The notes beneath the pieces were generated by a model. It saw only the letters and a list, made by a program, of their open reading frames with translations. It was not told the origin of the DNA and did no database searches. A stretch of 64,000 nt of DNA. Origin: Arthrobacter sp. KBS0703 (lineage in GTDB: Bacteria > Actinomycetota > Actinomycetes > Actinomycetales > Micrococcaceae). Position numbers and translations under genes: made by a program. The DNA lies in the NCBI RefSeq assembly GCF_002008315.2, contig NZ_MVDG02000001.1, positions 744,001-808,000 on the forward strand, given 5' to 3'. Shown in pieces: positions 57,273 through 64,000 of this stretch. Within the stretch, counting starts at the first letter, position 1. Each line of letters starts with the position of its first letter.

Positions 57273-57740
57273 TCAGAGCTGGGCGCCCGTGAAGCCCTGC
57301 TGCCGCCAGGCCTCATACACGGCGATCGATGCGGCGTTGGCCAGGTTCAGGGAACGCAGCGACGGCAGCATGGGCAGCCGGACCCTGGACGTGACATGGG
57401 GATCGTGCTTCAACTCCTCCGGCAGTCCCACCGACTCCGGGCCGAAGAGCAGGACGTCGCCCGGCCGGTAGGAAACGTCCGTGTAGGACACCTCGCCGTC
57501 GGAAGTGAAGGCGAAGACCCGCGCGGGCTGCAGGGCTTCCCACGCGGCCTCGATGTCGGGATGAACCGTCACCACGGCCAGGTCGTGGTAATCCAGGCCG
57601 GCGCGGCGCAGCTTGGCGTCGGAGAAGTCGAAGCCCAGCGGTTCCACCAGGTGGAGCTCGGCGCCGGTGATGGCGGCCAGGCGGATGGCGTTGCCGGTAT
57701 TGCCGGGAATTTCAGGGGTATGGAAGAGGATGCGGAACAC
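57273..57740 (-). CDS. trmL: tRNA (cytidine/uridine-2'-O)-methyltransferase TrmL
   Basis: TrmL methylates the wobble ribose of certain leucine tRNAs using SAM. The 155-residue SPOUT protein has PEIPGNTGNAIRLAA (motif 1, near 9-23), LLFGPESVGLPEE (motif 2, near 97-109) and LPMLPSLRSLNLANAASIAVYEAWRQQ (motif 3, near 122-148) that form the trefoil knot. The length matches the family. It lies alone between the sigK upstream gap and the J-domain gene. Confidence 0.92.
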   Translation of the reverse strand: MFRILFHTPEIPGNTGNAIRLAAITGAELHLVEPLGFDFSDAKLRRAGLDYHDLAVVTVHPDIEAAWEALQPARVFAFTSDGEVSYTDVSYRPGDVLLFGPESVGLPEELKHDPHVTSRVRLPMLPSLRSLNLANAASIAVYEAWRQQGFTGAQL

Positions 57741-57808
57741 GGTTCCATCCTATCGCCGGGGAAAATTCCGGCGGACGCACGTGCATCAGTGCCGCGGGAC
57801 AGCCTCTG

Positions 57809-58756
57809 TCAGTGCATGCCCCGGAGCAGCCGGGCGAGCACGGGCAGATTGACGGTATTGGGTGCCGGGCCCCCGGCCAAGAACTGCTTGAGGCCCCTCG
57901 ACAGCCCCGCTGCATTGACCACCTGCACCATGTCAGAAGCGCCGCGGGCCCGGCGGTGGTGATCGATGACCGGTTCATGCAGGTTGCCGTCCGGGCTGTG
58001 GACCACAGTCCAGCCGGTCACGTTCAGTTCCGGAAAAATGTCCTGCATCCGCCTGACCACCGGGGCGAGCTGCGGGGGAGCGATGGACCTGCCGCCGTGG
58101 TTCAGCGTGTTGCCGTCCCACGCGTAGGCCCCCTTGGGCAGGAGCATGGAGCCGATCAACGCCAGCCGGTAGCCGGAGAGCAGGGCGTGGTCGATGTGGC
58201 TGTTGTCGGCGGGAGACAGCAGTCCATTGATCAGCCGCGCCGCCGGGATGGCCGGGAGGACCTGCCTGTCGATGAGCTGCACCGTACGCATCTCGCGCTG
58301 GATCCTGGCTTCAGCGCCGAAGATGCCGCGTTTCCTTGGCATTCCGTGGATCTGTTGGCTGGCCAGGTCGAGGGGGATCAGCGGCACGCTGCCCGGAACG
58401 TCGAAGGGCGGCACGTAGATAGGGGCGTCACCTGAGGTATTCCGGGGAGTTCCGGGCCGGTGGATCGTGGCGGAGGCGTGGCTGCCGGCGGCCGGAGCGT
58501 CGAAGTGCGCCTCGTCGGCGCCCGCCGGAGTCCTGTGGCGCGGTCCGCCCGCATAGGAGCGGTCATAGGCTGCGCGTCGCCGGGGATCGATCAGCGTTTC
58601 GTAGGCCAACGTGACCTGCCGGAAGGCGGCGGCGTCGCCGCCGTGATCCGGGTGGGAAGCGCGGGCCGCCTTGCGGTAGGCCACCTTGATCTCTCTTTCC
58701 GTGGCGGTCACGGCGACGCGGAGTACCTCGTAGTGGGAACTGCTGCCCTCGGTCAA
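57809..58756 (-). CDS. J-domain protein with unknown C-terminal domain
   Basis: The first 70 residues are a DnaJ J-domain with the HPD motif at 35-37 (KAARASHPDHGGDAAAFRQV) and the usual ending LIDPRRRAAYDRS. A 75-residue Pro/Ala/His-rich linker follows, then a domain of about 170 residues with FGAEARIQREMRTVQLIDRQVLP, SHIDHALLSGYRLALIGSMLL and PELNVTGWTVVHSPDGNLHEP. Its layout recalls nuclease-related (NERD-like) folds, but I do not see the catalytic Asp-Glu-Lys set, so this is only a suggestion. TTG 58756 is chosen for its GAAGGA site. It is not a standard DnaJ: no G/F or zinc region. Confidence 0.7.
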   Translation of the reverse strand: MTEGSSSHYEVLRVAVTATEREIKVAYRKAARASHPDHGGDAAAFRQVTLAYETLIDPRRRAAYDRSYAGGPRHRTPAGADEAHFDAPAAGSHASATIHRPGTPRNTSGDAPIYVPPFDVPGSVPLIPLDLASQQIHGMPRKRGIFGAEARIQREMRTVQLIDRQVLPAIPAARLINGLLSPADNSHIDHALLSGYRLALIGSMLLPKGAYAWDGNTLNHGGRSIAPPQLAPVVRRMQDIFPELNVTGWTVVHSPDGNLHEPVIDHHRRARGASDMVQVVNAAGLSRGLKQFLAGGPAPNTVNLPVLARLLRGMH

Positions 58757-59053
58757 GCATGGTCCTTCGGTTGTCGTTGCCAGCGCAGACTTGCAGCCCG
58801 GTGTGCCCAGCATATCGGCCGGGTCGCCGGGCTACTCAGACAACGCACGGGCCCGTGTCCCGGGTTCCCAGTGGCTGGAGGTCCGGCAGAAGCAGGCCGG
58901 ACGTCTAGACTTTTCCGGGAGCGGGGCCGGCTTTGCCAGGTGCCGCGGTGGCCTCCCGGGTGATCCGGGATCCACATGACAGCCGGGTCCGTGGGTCCGT
59001 GTCCATGAGCCGTGTCCGTCAGTCGACGTCCGTGATTCAGTAGTGAGGTGCGT

Positions 59054-59740
59054 ATGGCAGCCAGGCCCCGGAGTGGAATCCGCCGCAGCGGGCGGCAGGC
59101 CGTGGCTGCAGCGGCGGCTGTCGCGTTCCTCGGGGGTTGCAGCGTGGGGATACCCGATCCGGCTGTTCCCGGCACAGCGCCTGCCACACGTCAGCTAGCC
59201 ACTCCCACCATCACTCCGGGCTACGACGCCGCGGCGGTCGCCGCCCGCAACATGACGTTTTCCGCCGGGACCACGCTCGCCCGTGGGATCCCCGTGGGGC
59301 TGTCCGAGGGCCTGGCCGACGCGCCGGAATGGAGGCGTTCGGGGAGCGGCGGAGGCGGTACGAACGTCTACCTCAAGTCCGACGGTTGCCAGGTTGCGGC
59401 GAAGGTGAGCGCAAATCAGTGGCCCCTGGTTAAGGGGGATGACCGGGAATCCACGGCCGCGCTGTTCGCCTACCTCGACCCGACCATTCTGCCCAAATAC
59501 CTCAAACCGGCGGTGCTGCGCTGGGGCGGGGAACCGGGCAGGCCTGGGCCGACGGTGGACGTCCTTGTCCTTGAGCGGGCGGCCCGGCCCGCGGGCAGGG
59601 CCGCCGTTGTGCTGGCAAGGGTGTTCGGAACGGCCGGTTCCTCCGTGTACGCATCGGTCTCATGCCCGTCTGCGCCGGCGCTCGCCGCCGCAAGGGCCGA
59701 CGTCGAGCGCCTGCTGACCGTGGTTCCGCCCTCGGAATAG
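59054..59740 (+). CDS. Secreted lipoprotein, function unknown
   Basis: This 228-residue protein has a basic N-terminus, a hydrophobic signal and a lipobox (AFLGGC, Cys near residue 29), so it is a lipid-anchored exported protein. The mature part starts with a Pro/Thr-rich linker and a small alpha/beta domain including TNVYLKSDGCQVAAKVSANQ and a second Cys (SVSCPS), perhaps a disulfide pair. I recognise no family. GAGG lies just upstream of ATG 59054; a GTG six bases earlier is possible. It is divergent from the J-domain gene across 297 bases that contain several GTCCGTG repeats (58985-59035). Confidence 0.65.
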   Translation: MAARPRSGIRRSGRQAVAAAAAVAFLGGCSVGIPDPAVPGTAPATRQLATPTITPGYDAAAVAARNMTFSAGTTLARGIPVGLSEGLADAPEWRRSGSGGGGTNVYLKSDGCQVAAKVSANQWPLVKGDDRESTAALFAYLDPTILPKYLKPAVLRWGGEPGRPGPTVDVLVLERAARPAGRAAVVLARVFGTAGSSVYASVSCPSAPALAAARADVERLLTVVPPSE

Positions 59741-59799
59741 CGGCAAACGCGTGGGCGGAGCATGGCGGCCCCTGCGCGTGCGAGGGCGCTGGCCTGCTG

Positions 59800-60216
59800 T
59801 TACCGTTTTGCGGCTGTGGCGAGCCGGTTCAGGGCCAGGGCACCCACGAGCAGTCCGAAGTCCCGCAGGGCTACGTCGTAGAAATTGCCGAGGATCAACA
59901 GGTTAACGATGATCCCGAGCAGCCAGGCCGCGACGACCAATGAGCCGATCCGCGGGCGGAAGGCTACCAACAGCCCGGCGAGTATTTCGATAACGCCGAC
60001 GGCGTACATGATGGTCTGCCCGGGCAGCGGCACCACGGACGGCACCACCGGGGCGAGGTAGCTTGTCCAGTCCGTGAGCACGTTGGTGAACTTGTCCAGC
60101 CCGAACAGGACCGGGGCCACCGTGAAGACGGTGCGGAGGAGGAGGAACGCCTGCCTGACCGTGTCCGGAGCCAGTGCCTCCGTGCGTCCGGGCTCCTTCA
60201 ATGCTGTGGTTTTCAT
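59800..60216 (-). CDS. DoxX family membrane protein
   Basis: This 138-residue protein has four hydrophobic helices and the DoxX-like start FLLLRTVFTVAPVLFGLDKFTNVLTDW (about 24-50), with YAVGVIEILAGLLVAFRPRIGSL as helix 2-3. DoxX-like proteins are linked to redox homeostasis and thiol or sulfur stress, but the exact activity is unknown. It is transcribed away from an ArsR-type regulator, and the gap holds repeats likely to be its operator. RBS AGGAGC precedes the ATG. Confidence 0.82.
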   Translation of the reverse strand: MKTTALKEPGRTEALAPDTVRQAFLLLRTVFTVAPVLFGLDKFTNVLTDWTSYLAPVVPSVVPLPGQTIMYAVGVIEILAGLLVAFRPRIGSLVVAAWLLGIIVNLLILGNFYDVALRDFGLLVGALALNRLATAAKR

Positions 60217-60226
60217 GATTGCTCCT

Positions 60227-60253
60227 TCTAAAAGTGGATATATTGATTTTAGA
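60227..60253. promoter_or_regulatory. Candidate operator of the DoxX/ArsR switch
   Basis: TCTAAAA (60227-60233) and TTTTAGA (60247-60253) form a perfect inverted repeat with a 13-base spacer, 10 bases upstream of the doxX-like start. A third TTTTAGA occurs at 60285-60291, just before the regulator's start. This fits a repressor-controlled divergent promoter. Confidence 0.55.
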
Positions 60254-60305
60254 CCCGCGCACCTTATTTAGCAACGGATCTTGTTTTTAGAGATACGCTG
60301 GAGTC

Positions 60306-60980
60306 ATGAACCGTCAACCGAGTACCAGGCTTTCGTGGGCCGGCCGCCTCGCCGCCCTCGCGTCGCTGGGGGATGACACCCGGCGGCGGCTGTTCGAATT
60401 CGTCGCTGCGTCGGCTTCCGCGGTGGGACGCGACGACGCCGCGGAAGGCCTGGGCCTGCCCAGGAGCACCGCCTCGTTCCACCTGGACAGGCTGGTCCGT
60501 GAAGGCCTGCTTGCCGTGGAGTTCAGGAAGCTCGGCGGGAAGGGTGGCCCGGGCTCCGGCCGGCCGGCGAAACTTTACCGCCCGGCGCTGGAGGAAGTGG
60601 GAGCGTCGGTCCCGGAGCGGAGCTACGACCTGGCCGGCGAGCTCATGGCCTCCGCGATCGAGGAATCGATGTCCGGCAGGGCGTCTGCCCATGAGGCGCT
60701 GCTTGCCACGTCGTACTCCCGCGGCCGTGCGTCCGCGACCGGGGGAGCGTCATTCGAGGACCTGCTGAGCGGGATCGGGTACAGGCCGGCGCCGGACGGC
60801 AACGGCGGACTTGTTCTCATGAACTGTCCCTTCCACCGGCTGGCGGACGGACATGCGGATGTGGTGTGCGCAATGAACGGTGCCTTCCTGAGCGGAGCCG
60901 CCGCGGCCTGCGGCATGCCTGAAGACACGGTGGAAGAGGACCGGACAGCCGGGCGCTGCTGCGCCCGGATCAAGCCATAG
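60306..60980 (+). CDS. ArsR/helix-turn-helix regulator with C-terminal sensor domain
   Basis: The first 90 residues form a winged helix (TRRRLFEFVAASASAVGRDDAAEGLGLPRSTASFHLDRLVREGLLAVEF, about 25-73) as in ArsR-like repressors. The remaining 130 residues contain several cysteines (LMNCPFHRLADGHADVVCAMN, AAACGMPED, AGRCCARIKP) that could sense redox state or bind an Fe-S cluster or metal, as in related regulators of this layout. It is divergent from a doxX-like gene and overlaps the convergent EamA gene by eleven bases. Ligand and mechanism are inferred only. Confidence 0.8.
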   Translation: MNRQPSTRLSWAGRLAALASLGDDTRRRLFEFVAASASAVGRDDAAEGLGLPRSTASFHLDRLVREGLLAVEFRKLGGKGGPGSGRPAKLYRPALEEVGASVPERSYDLAGELMASAIEESMSGRASAHEALLATSYSRGRASATGGASFEDLLSGIGYRPAPDGNGGLVLMNCPFHRLADGHADVVCAMNGAFLSGAAAACGMPEDTVEEDRTAGRCCARIKP

Positions 60981-61849
60981 CTGGCTGCCGCGCCCGGCGC
61001 TTCACTCCGGTGAGGAGCACGCCGGAGATGACCAACAATCCGCCTAGTATTTGCGGGGTGGTCACCGGAATGCCCAGGAGCAGGGTGATCACTGCCGTAA
61101 AGACCACTATGAGGTTGAGGTAGTTTCCGGCTACGGCCGGTCCGGTGGACTTAAGGGCCAGGTTCCACAGCAGGTAGGCGCCGAACGACGGGAAGAGTGC
61201 CACGTACGCGAGCGACCACGCTCCGGCGGCGGTGTCCGGTAGCTCCGCGCCTGCAGCCAGTGCAATTGGCGTGAGCGAGATGGTCGCCATCGCCACCTGG
61301 ACAGCTGTGGCGGCGATGGCCGGCAGGTCCAGCCGCCTGGCAATGATGGTGTAAAGCCCCCAGACGACGATCGCGCAGAGCATGAGCAGCTCGCCGGCGT
61401 TGAACGACAGGTAGGAAATCTGCTGCACGTCGCCGCCGGTGAGGACAAGAAGCACGCCGAACAGGCCCAGTGCGATCCCAAGCCAGCCCACCGGGCCGGG
61501 CCGGTCTCCAAGCATGAATATGGCCATTACCACGATCAGTGCCGGATTGGTTGCCGTGATGAGGGAGGCGTTGAGGGCAGAGGTGTGGCCCAATGCGCTG
61601 TAGAGCAGCAGCGTGTAGCCGCTCATGCCGAGGGCGCTTAGGAGCAGGCGCGCGGGCTAGCGCCGCAGCACGGCCCGCCAGTCCGGTCTTTCCACCCGGT
61701 GAGCGAGGAGCAGAAGCGGCACGGCCACGAGGGCCCAACGCCAAAAAGGTGAGCTCCAGCGGCGTCATTGACTTCATCGCCGCCTGGCCTACGACAAAGT
61801 TTCCGGACCAGAACAGGGTGGCAATGACGAGGAAGATGGGCGCTCTCAC
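60970..61849 (-). pseudogene. EamA (DMT) family transporter, frameshifted and with internal stop
   Basis: The gene encodes a ten-helix drug/metabolite transporter. The N-terminal piece (61849 down) reads MRAPIFLVIATLFWSGNFVVGQAAM and breaks at an AAAAA run (61743-61747): four A would continue the family reading TFWRWALVAVPLLLL. The remainder from about 61626 (MSGYTLLLYSALGHTSALNAS) is intact to the end. Between them a TAG at 61659-61657 remains in the corrected frame. So at least one indel and one stop exist; error in the assembly is likely, true loss of function cannot be excluded. The substrate is unknown. Confidence 0.75.
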
Positions 61850-61963
61850 CGCTCGAATCTACAGGCGGTGCGCCAACAGGAGGCATTGGGGCGGGCGGCC
61901 GCGGCGGTCGCCGGGGGAGTAATTCGCGGCGGGGAGAATTAAGCCGCGGGTAGAATTTTAAGC

Positions 61964-63193
61964 GTGCCTGCTTACCTGGATCATGCTGCCACCACGCCCA
62001 TCGCCGCCGAGGCCCTGGCCGCGCTGACCCGTGAACTGGCCCGGACGGGAAACCCGTCGTCACTGCACGGTGCGGGCCGACGCGCGCGGCGGTCCGTGGA
62101 GGACTCGCGGGAGGCCATTGCCGCGGCCGCCGGGGCTCACCCGTCGGAGGTCATTTTCACCTCCGGCGGCACCGAAGCGGACAATCTCGCAGTCAAGGGT
62201 CTGTTTTGGTCGCGGCGCGGCCAGGATCCGCGCCGGCGGCGCATCCTGTGTACCGCCGTCGAACACCATGCCGTTCTGGACACGGTGGAGTGGCTGGAAC
62301 GCCACGAGGGGGCTGAGGTGTCCTGGCTTCCGGTGGACTCGGAAGGCGTCCTTGACCTTGAGGCGTTCCAGGCCGAGCTGCTCCGGGATCCCGCGTCCAT
62401 CGCCCTTGTCACTGTCATGTGGGCCAACAACGAGGTGGGCAGCATCCAGCCCATCGCGCAGGTTGTCGAGCTTTCCCGCGCGGCGGGAGTGCCGGTGCAC
62501 TCCGATGCCGTGCAGGCATTCGGGTCGGTTGCCGTGGACTTCAAGGCTTCCGGGCTGGACGCGATGTCCATCTCCGGCCACAAGATCGGCGGCCCGGTCG
62601 GCGTCGGGGCCCTGCTCCTGGGACGTGCCGTGAAGCTCACTCCGGTCCAGCACGGCGGGGGCCAGGAGCGTGACGTCCGTTCCGGCACGCTGGACACAGC
62701 CTCCATCGCCGCCTTTGCCGCCGCGGCGGAAGCCGCTGCCAAAAACCTCCCGGCGGAATCCGCGCGGATCTCCGCCCTGCGGGACCGACTCATCGCAGGG
62801 GTGCAGGACGCCGTGCCCTCTGCCGTGCTCCGCGGGGCGCGCGGCCCCGGAAGGCTGCCCGGAAACGCGCACTTCACGTTCCCCGGTTGCGAGGGTGATT
62901 CCCTGCTCTTCCTCCTCGACCTCGCCGGCGTCGAGTCGTCCACGGGTTCCGCCTGCACTGCCGGTGTTCCGCGCCCGTCGCACGTTCTCCTGGCCATGGG
63001 ACTGGACGAGGCAACTGCCAGGGGTGCCCAGCGTTTCACCCTGGGCCACCCGTCAACTGACGAGGATGTGGACGCGCTGCTAGCCGCCCTCCCCGGAGCA
63101 TATGCCCGCGCCCGGCAGGCGGGCATGGCCGGTCATGAGTCCTCCATCCAGACTGCCGCCACCGTTGCCCGTCAGGGTTCGGGAATCAGCTGA
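61964..63193 (+). CDS. Cysteine desulfurase (NifS/IscS class)
   Basis: The enzyme removes sulfur from cysteine for Fe-S clusters and tRNA thiolation. The 409-residue protein has [15 protein letters not shown] (near residue 4), the PLP Lys in [19 protein letters not shown] (near 208) and the catalytic Cys loop [18 protein letters not shown] (near 327-344). Start GTG 61964. In actinobacteria such a gene usually precedes mnmA; that gene is not here. It overlaps the FAD oxidoreductase tail to tail by 22 bases. Confidence 0.93.
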   Translation: MPAYLDHAATTPIAAEALAALTRELARTGNPSSLHGAGRRARRSVEDSREAIAAAAGAHPSEVIFTSGGTEADNLAVKGLFWSRRGQDPRRRRILCTAVEHHAVLDTVEWLERHEGAEVSWLPVDSEGVLDLEAFQAELLRDPASIALVTVMWANNEVGSIQPIAQVVELSRAAGVPVHSDAVQAFGSVAVDFKASGLDAMSISGHKIGGPVGVGALLLGRAVKLTPVQHGGGQERDVRSGTLDTASIAAFAAAAEAAAKNLPAESARISALRDRLIAGVQDAVPSAVLRGARGPGRLPGNAHFTFPGCEGDSLLFLLDLAGVESSTGSACTAGVPRPSHVLLAMGLDEATARGAQRFTLGHPSTDEDVDALLAALPGAYARARQAGMAGHESSIQTAATVARQGSGIS

Positions 63194-64000
63194 TCAAAGG
63201 GGACTGCCGCGTCCGCCAGGGCGGCCGCCGCCACCTCGGAGCGGGCCGAGATGAGGGCCTTGATGGTCTTCTGTGCGCCCGGCTTGCCGGTGCGCGGCCA
63301 GTTGACGTTCATCCCCGCCACCACGCGCCCGTCCCGCTGCCAGAAGGCAACGAATTCCTTCGCTTCGAGCGAGCCGCGGATGACGGGAGCAGACCCCGCC
63401 GCGAGTGTGGGGAATCCCGAGTACTCCATGCTGACGTCGAACTGATCGGTGTAGAAGTAGGGAATGGCGTCCAGGACGGCCTCCTGACCGAGCATGGCCT
63501 TGGCCGCCACCTTGCCTCCGTTCAGCGCGTTGGCCCAGTGTTCGCTGCGGTGGTGCCCACCCGTGAACGGATGCAGCGCGTTGGCGACGTCGCCCGCCGC
63601 GAAAATATCCGGGGCGCTGGTCCGCAGTGAGGCATCGGTGAGGACCCCGTTACGGATCTCGAGGCCGGCTGAACTGGCCAGGGCGGTGTCGGGAACCACG
63701 CCCACGGCGATGACCACAACGTCTGCCGGCAGATGCTCGCCCGAATTGGTCAGGACGCCCGTGGCGCTTCCTGCGTGCCCCGTGATCTCCGTAGCGGAAG
63801 CCGGCAGCCGGAATTGGACACCGTAGCCCTCGTGCAGCGACCGGAAGAACCTGCCCAGGTCCGGACCGATCGCCCCGCCGAGCGGAACCTCCTCGAGTCC
63901 CAGCAGGGTGACTTCGTTGCCGTAGGTGCTCGCGGCTGCCGCCAGTTCCATTCCTATCCAGCCGGAGCCGATGAGGACCACCTTCCGGCCACCGGCCGCG
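63172..64000 (-). CDS. NAD(P)/FAD-dependent oxidoreductase, 5' end outside window
   Basis: The visible part is the C-terminal two thirds of a flavin disulfide-type reductase: NAD-binding loop [19 protein letters not shown] motif [27 protein letters not shown], and a reductase C-terminal domain ([10 protein letters not shown] ... [18 protein letters not shown]). The layout matches ferredoxin/rubredoxin reductases. The gene continues beyond base 64000, so the FAD-binding N-terminus is not seen. It converges with the cysteine desulfurase gene. Its electron partner is unknown. Confidence 0.88.
   Translation of the reverse strand, partial: AAGGRKVVLIGSGWIGMELAAAASTYGNEVTLLGLEEVPLGGAIGPDLGRFFRSLHEGYGVQFRLPASATEITGHAGSATGVLTNSGEHLPADVVVIAVGVVPDTALASSAGLEIRNGVLTDASLRTSAPDIFAAGDVANALHPFTGGHHRSEHWANALNGGKVAAKAMLGQEAVLDAIPYFYTDQFDVSMEYSGFPTLAAGSAPVIRGSLEAKEFVAFWQRDGRVVAGMNVNWPRTGKPGAQKTIKALISARSEVAAAALADAAVPFDQLIPEP

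Noticed and set aside
62060..63126. Two 329-codon open frames on the minus strand opposite the cysteine desulfurase
   Set aside because: They are shadows of the conserved gene; both are rich in Arg, Ser and Pro without any family pattern.

Overview
The window is GC-rich actinobacterial chromosome. Protein content and gene order point to the Micrococcaceae, most likely Arthrobacter in the broad sense (inferred from family content, not from a marker-gene comparison). Supporting signs are a coproporphyrin-dependent heme cluster with hemQ and an Fe-S ferrochelatase, an AdnA/AdnB-type helicase-nuclease pair, UvrD2, DUF3107, a DUF2342-type zincin, UPF0182 and a SigK/RskA pair. Almost everything is housekeeping. 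I see no phage, plasmid, CRISPR, insertion sequence or rRNA.

Layout: 1-4014 has the end of thiG, a broken pterin dehydratase/VOC fusion, a TetR-DUF3107-membrane protein operon and moeZ. 4043-7074 is a two-gene copper oxidase operon: a Tat-exported partner and an oddly ordered multicopper oxidase. 7174-19812 carries nearly the whole heme pathway from glutamyl-tRNA to coproheme/heme (hemA, hemE, cgoX/hemY, hemQ, hemH, hemC, hemD, hemB, hemL), with a secreted repeat-rich protein and a flavin monooxygenase embedded. A perfect 52-bp palindrome separates it from the methionine transporter metQ-metI-metN. 22982-38076 is a DNA repair and helicase block (exonuclease, alkyltransferase-like protein, adnA, adnB, nudC, uvrD2) with two metalloprotease-like genes and a phosphotransferase. 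38299-50474 is an envelope block (YlbL-like protease, UPF0182, cytochrome b-like protein, PspA, TPM protein, HtrA) with the initiator tRNA and a photolyase. 50751-55366 carries etfBA, a PIG-L deacetylase and a gluconate kinase/permease pair. 55595-64000 has rskA-sigK, trmL, a J-domain protein, a lipoprotein, a DoxX/ArsR divergent pair, a broken EamA transporter, a cysteine desulfurase and a truncated FAD oxidoreductase.

The most striking signal is not biological. Seven times the sequence contains the 19-bp Tn5/Nextera mosaic end, six of them as two ends joined tail to tail, each inside an otherwise normal gene (pterin dehydratase, cgoX, hemD, adnB, uvrD2, and gntP twice). Codons expected from the families are missing at these points, so they look like library junction adapters left in the assembly, replacing short stretches of real sequence. 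Independent single-base frameshifts, several at homopolymer runs, also break cgoX, the repeat-rich protein, hemC, gntP and the EamA gene. These genes are probably intact in the organism: they cover essential heme steps that no other gene here supplies. I found no convincing undescribed system; the best biological leads are the multicopper oxidase with rearranged copper motifs and its Tat partner, the J-domain fusion protein, and the DoxX/ArsR switch with three repeated half-sites.
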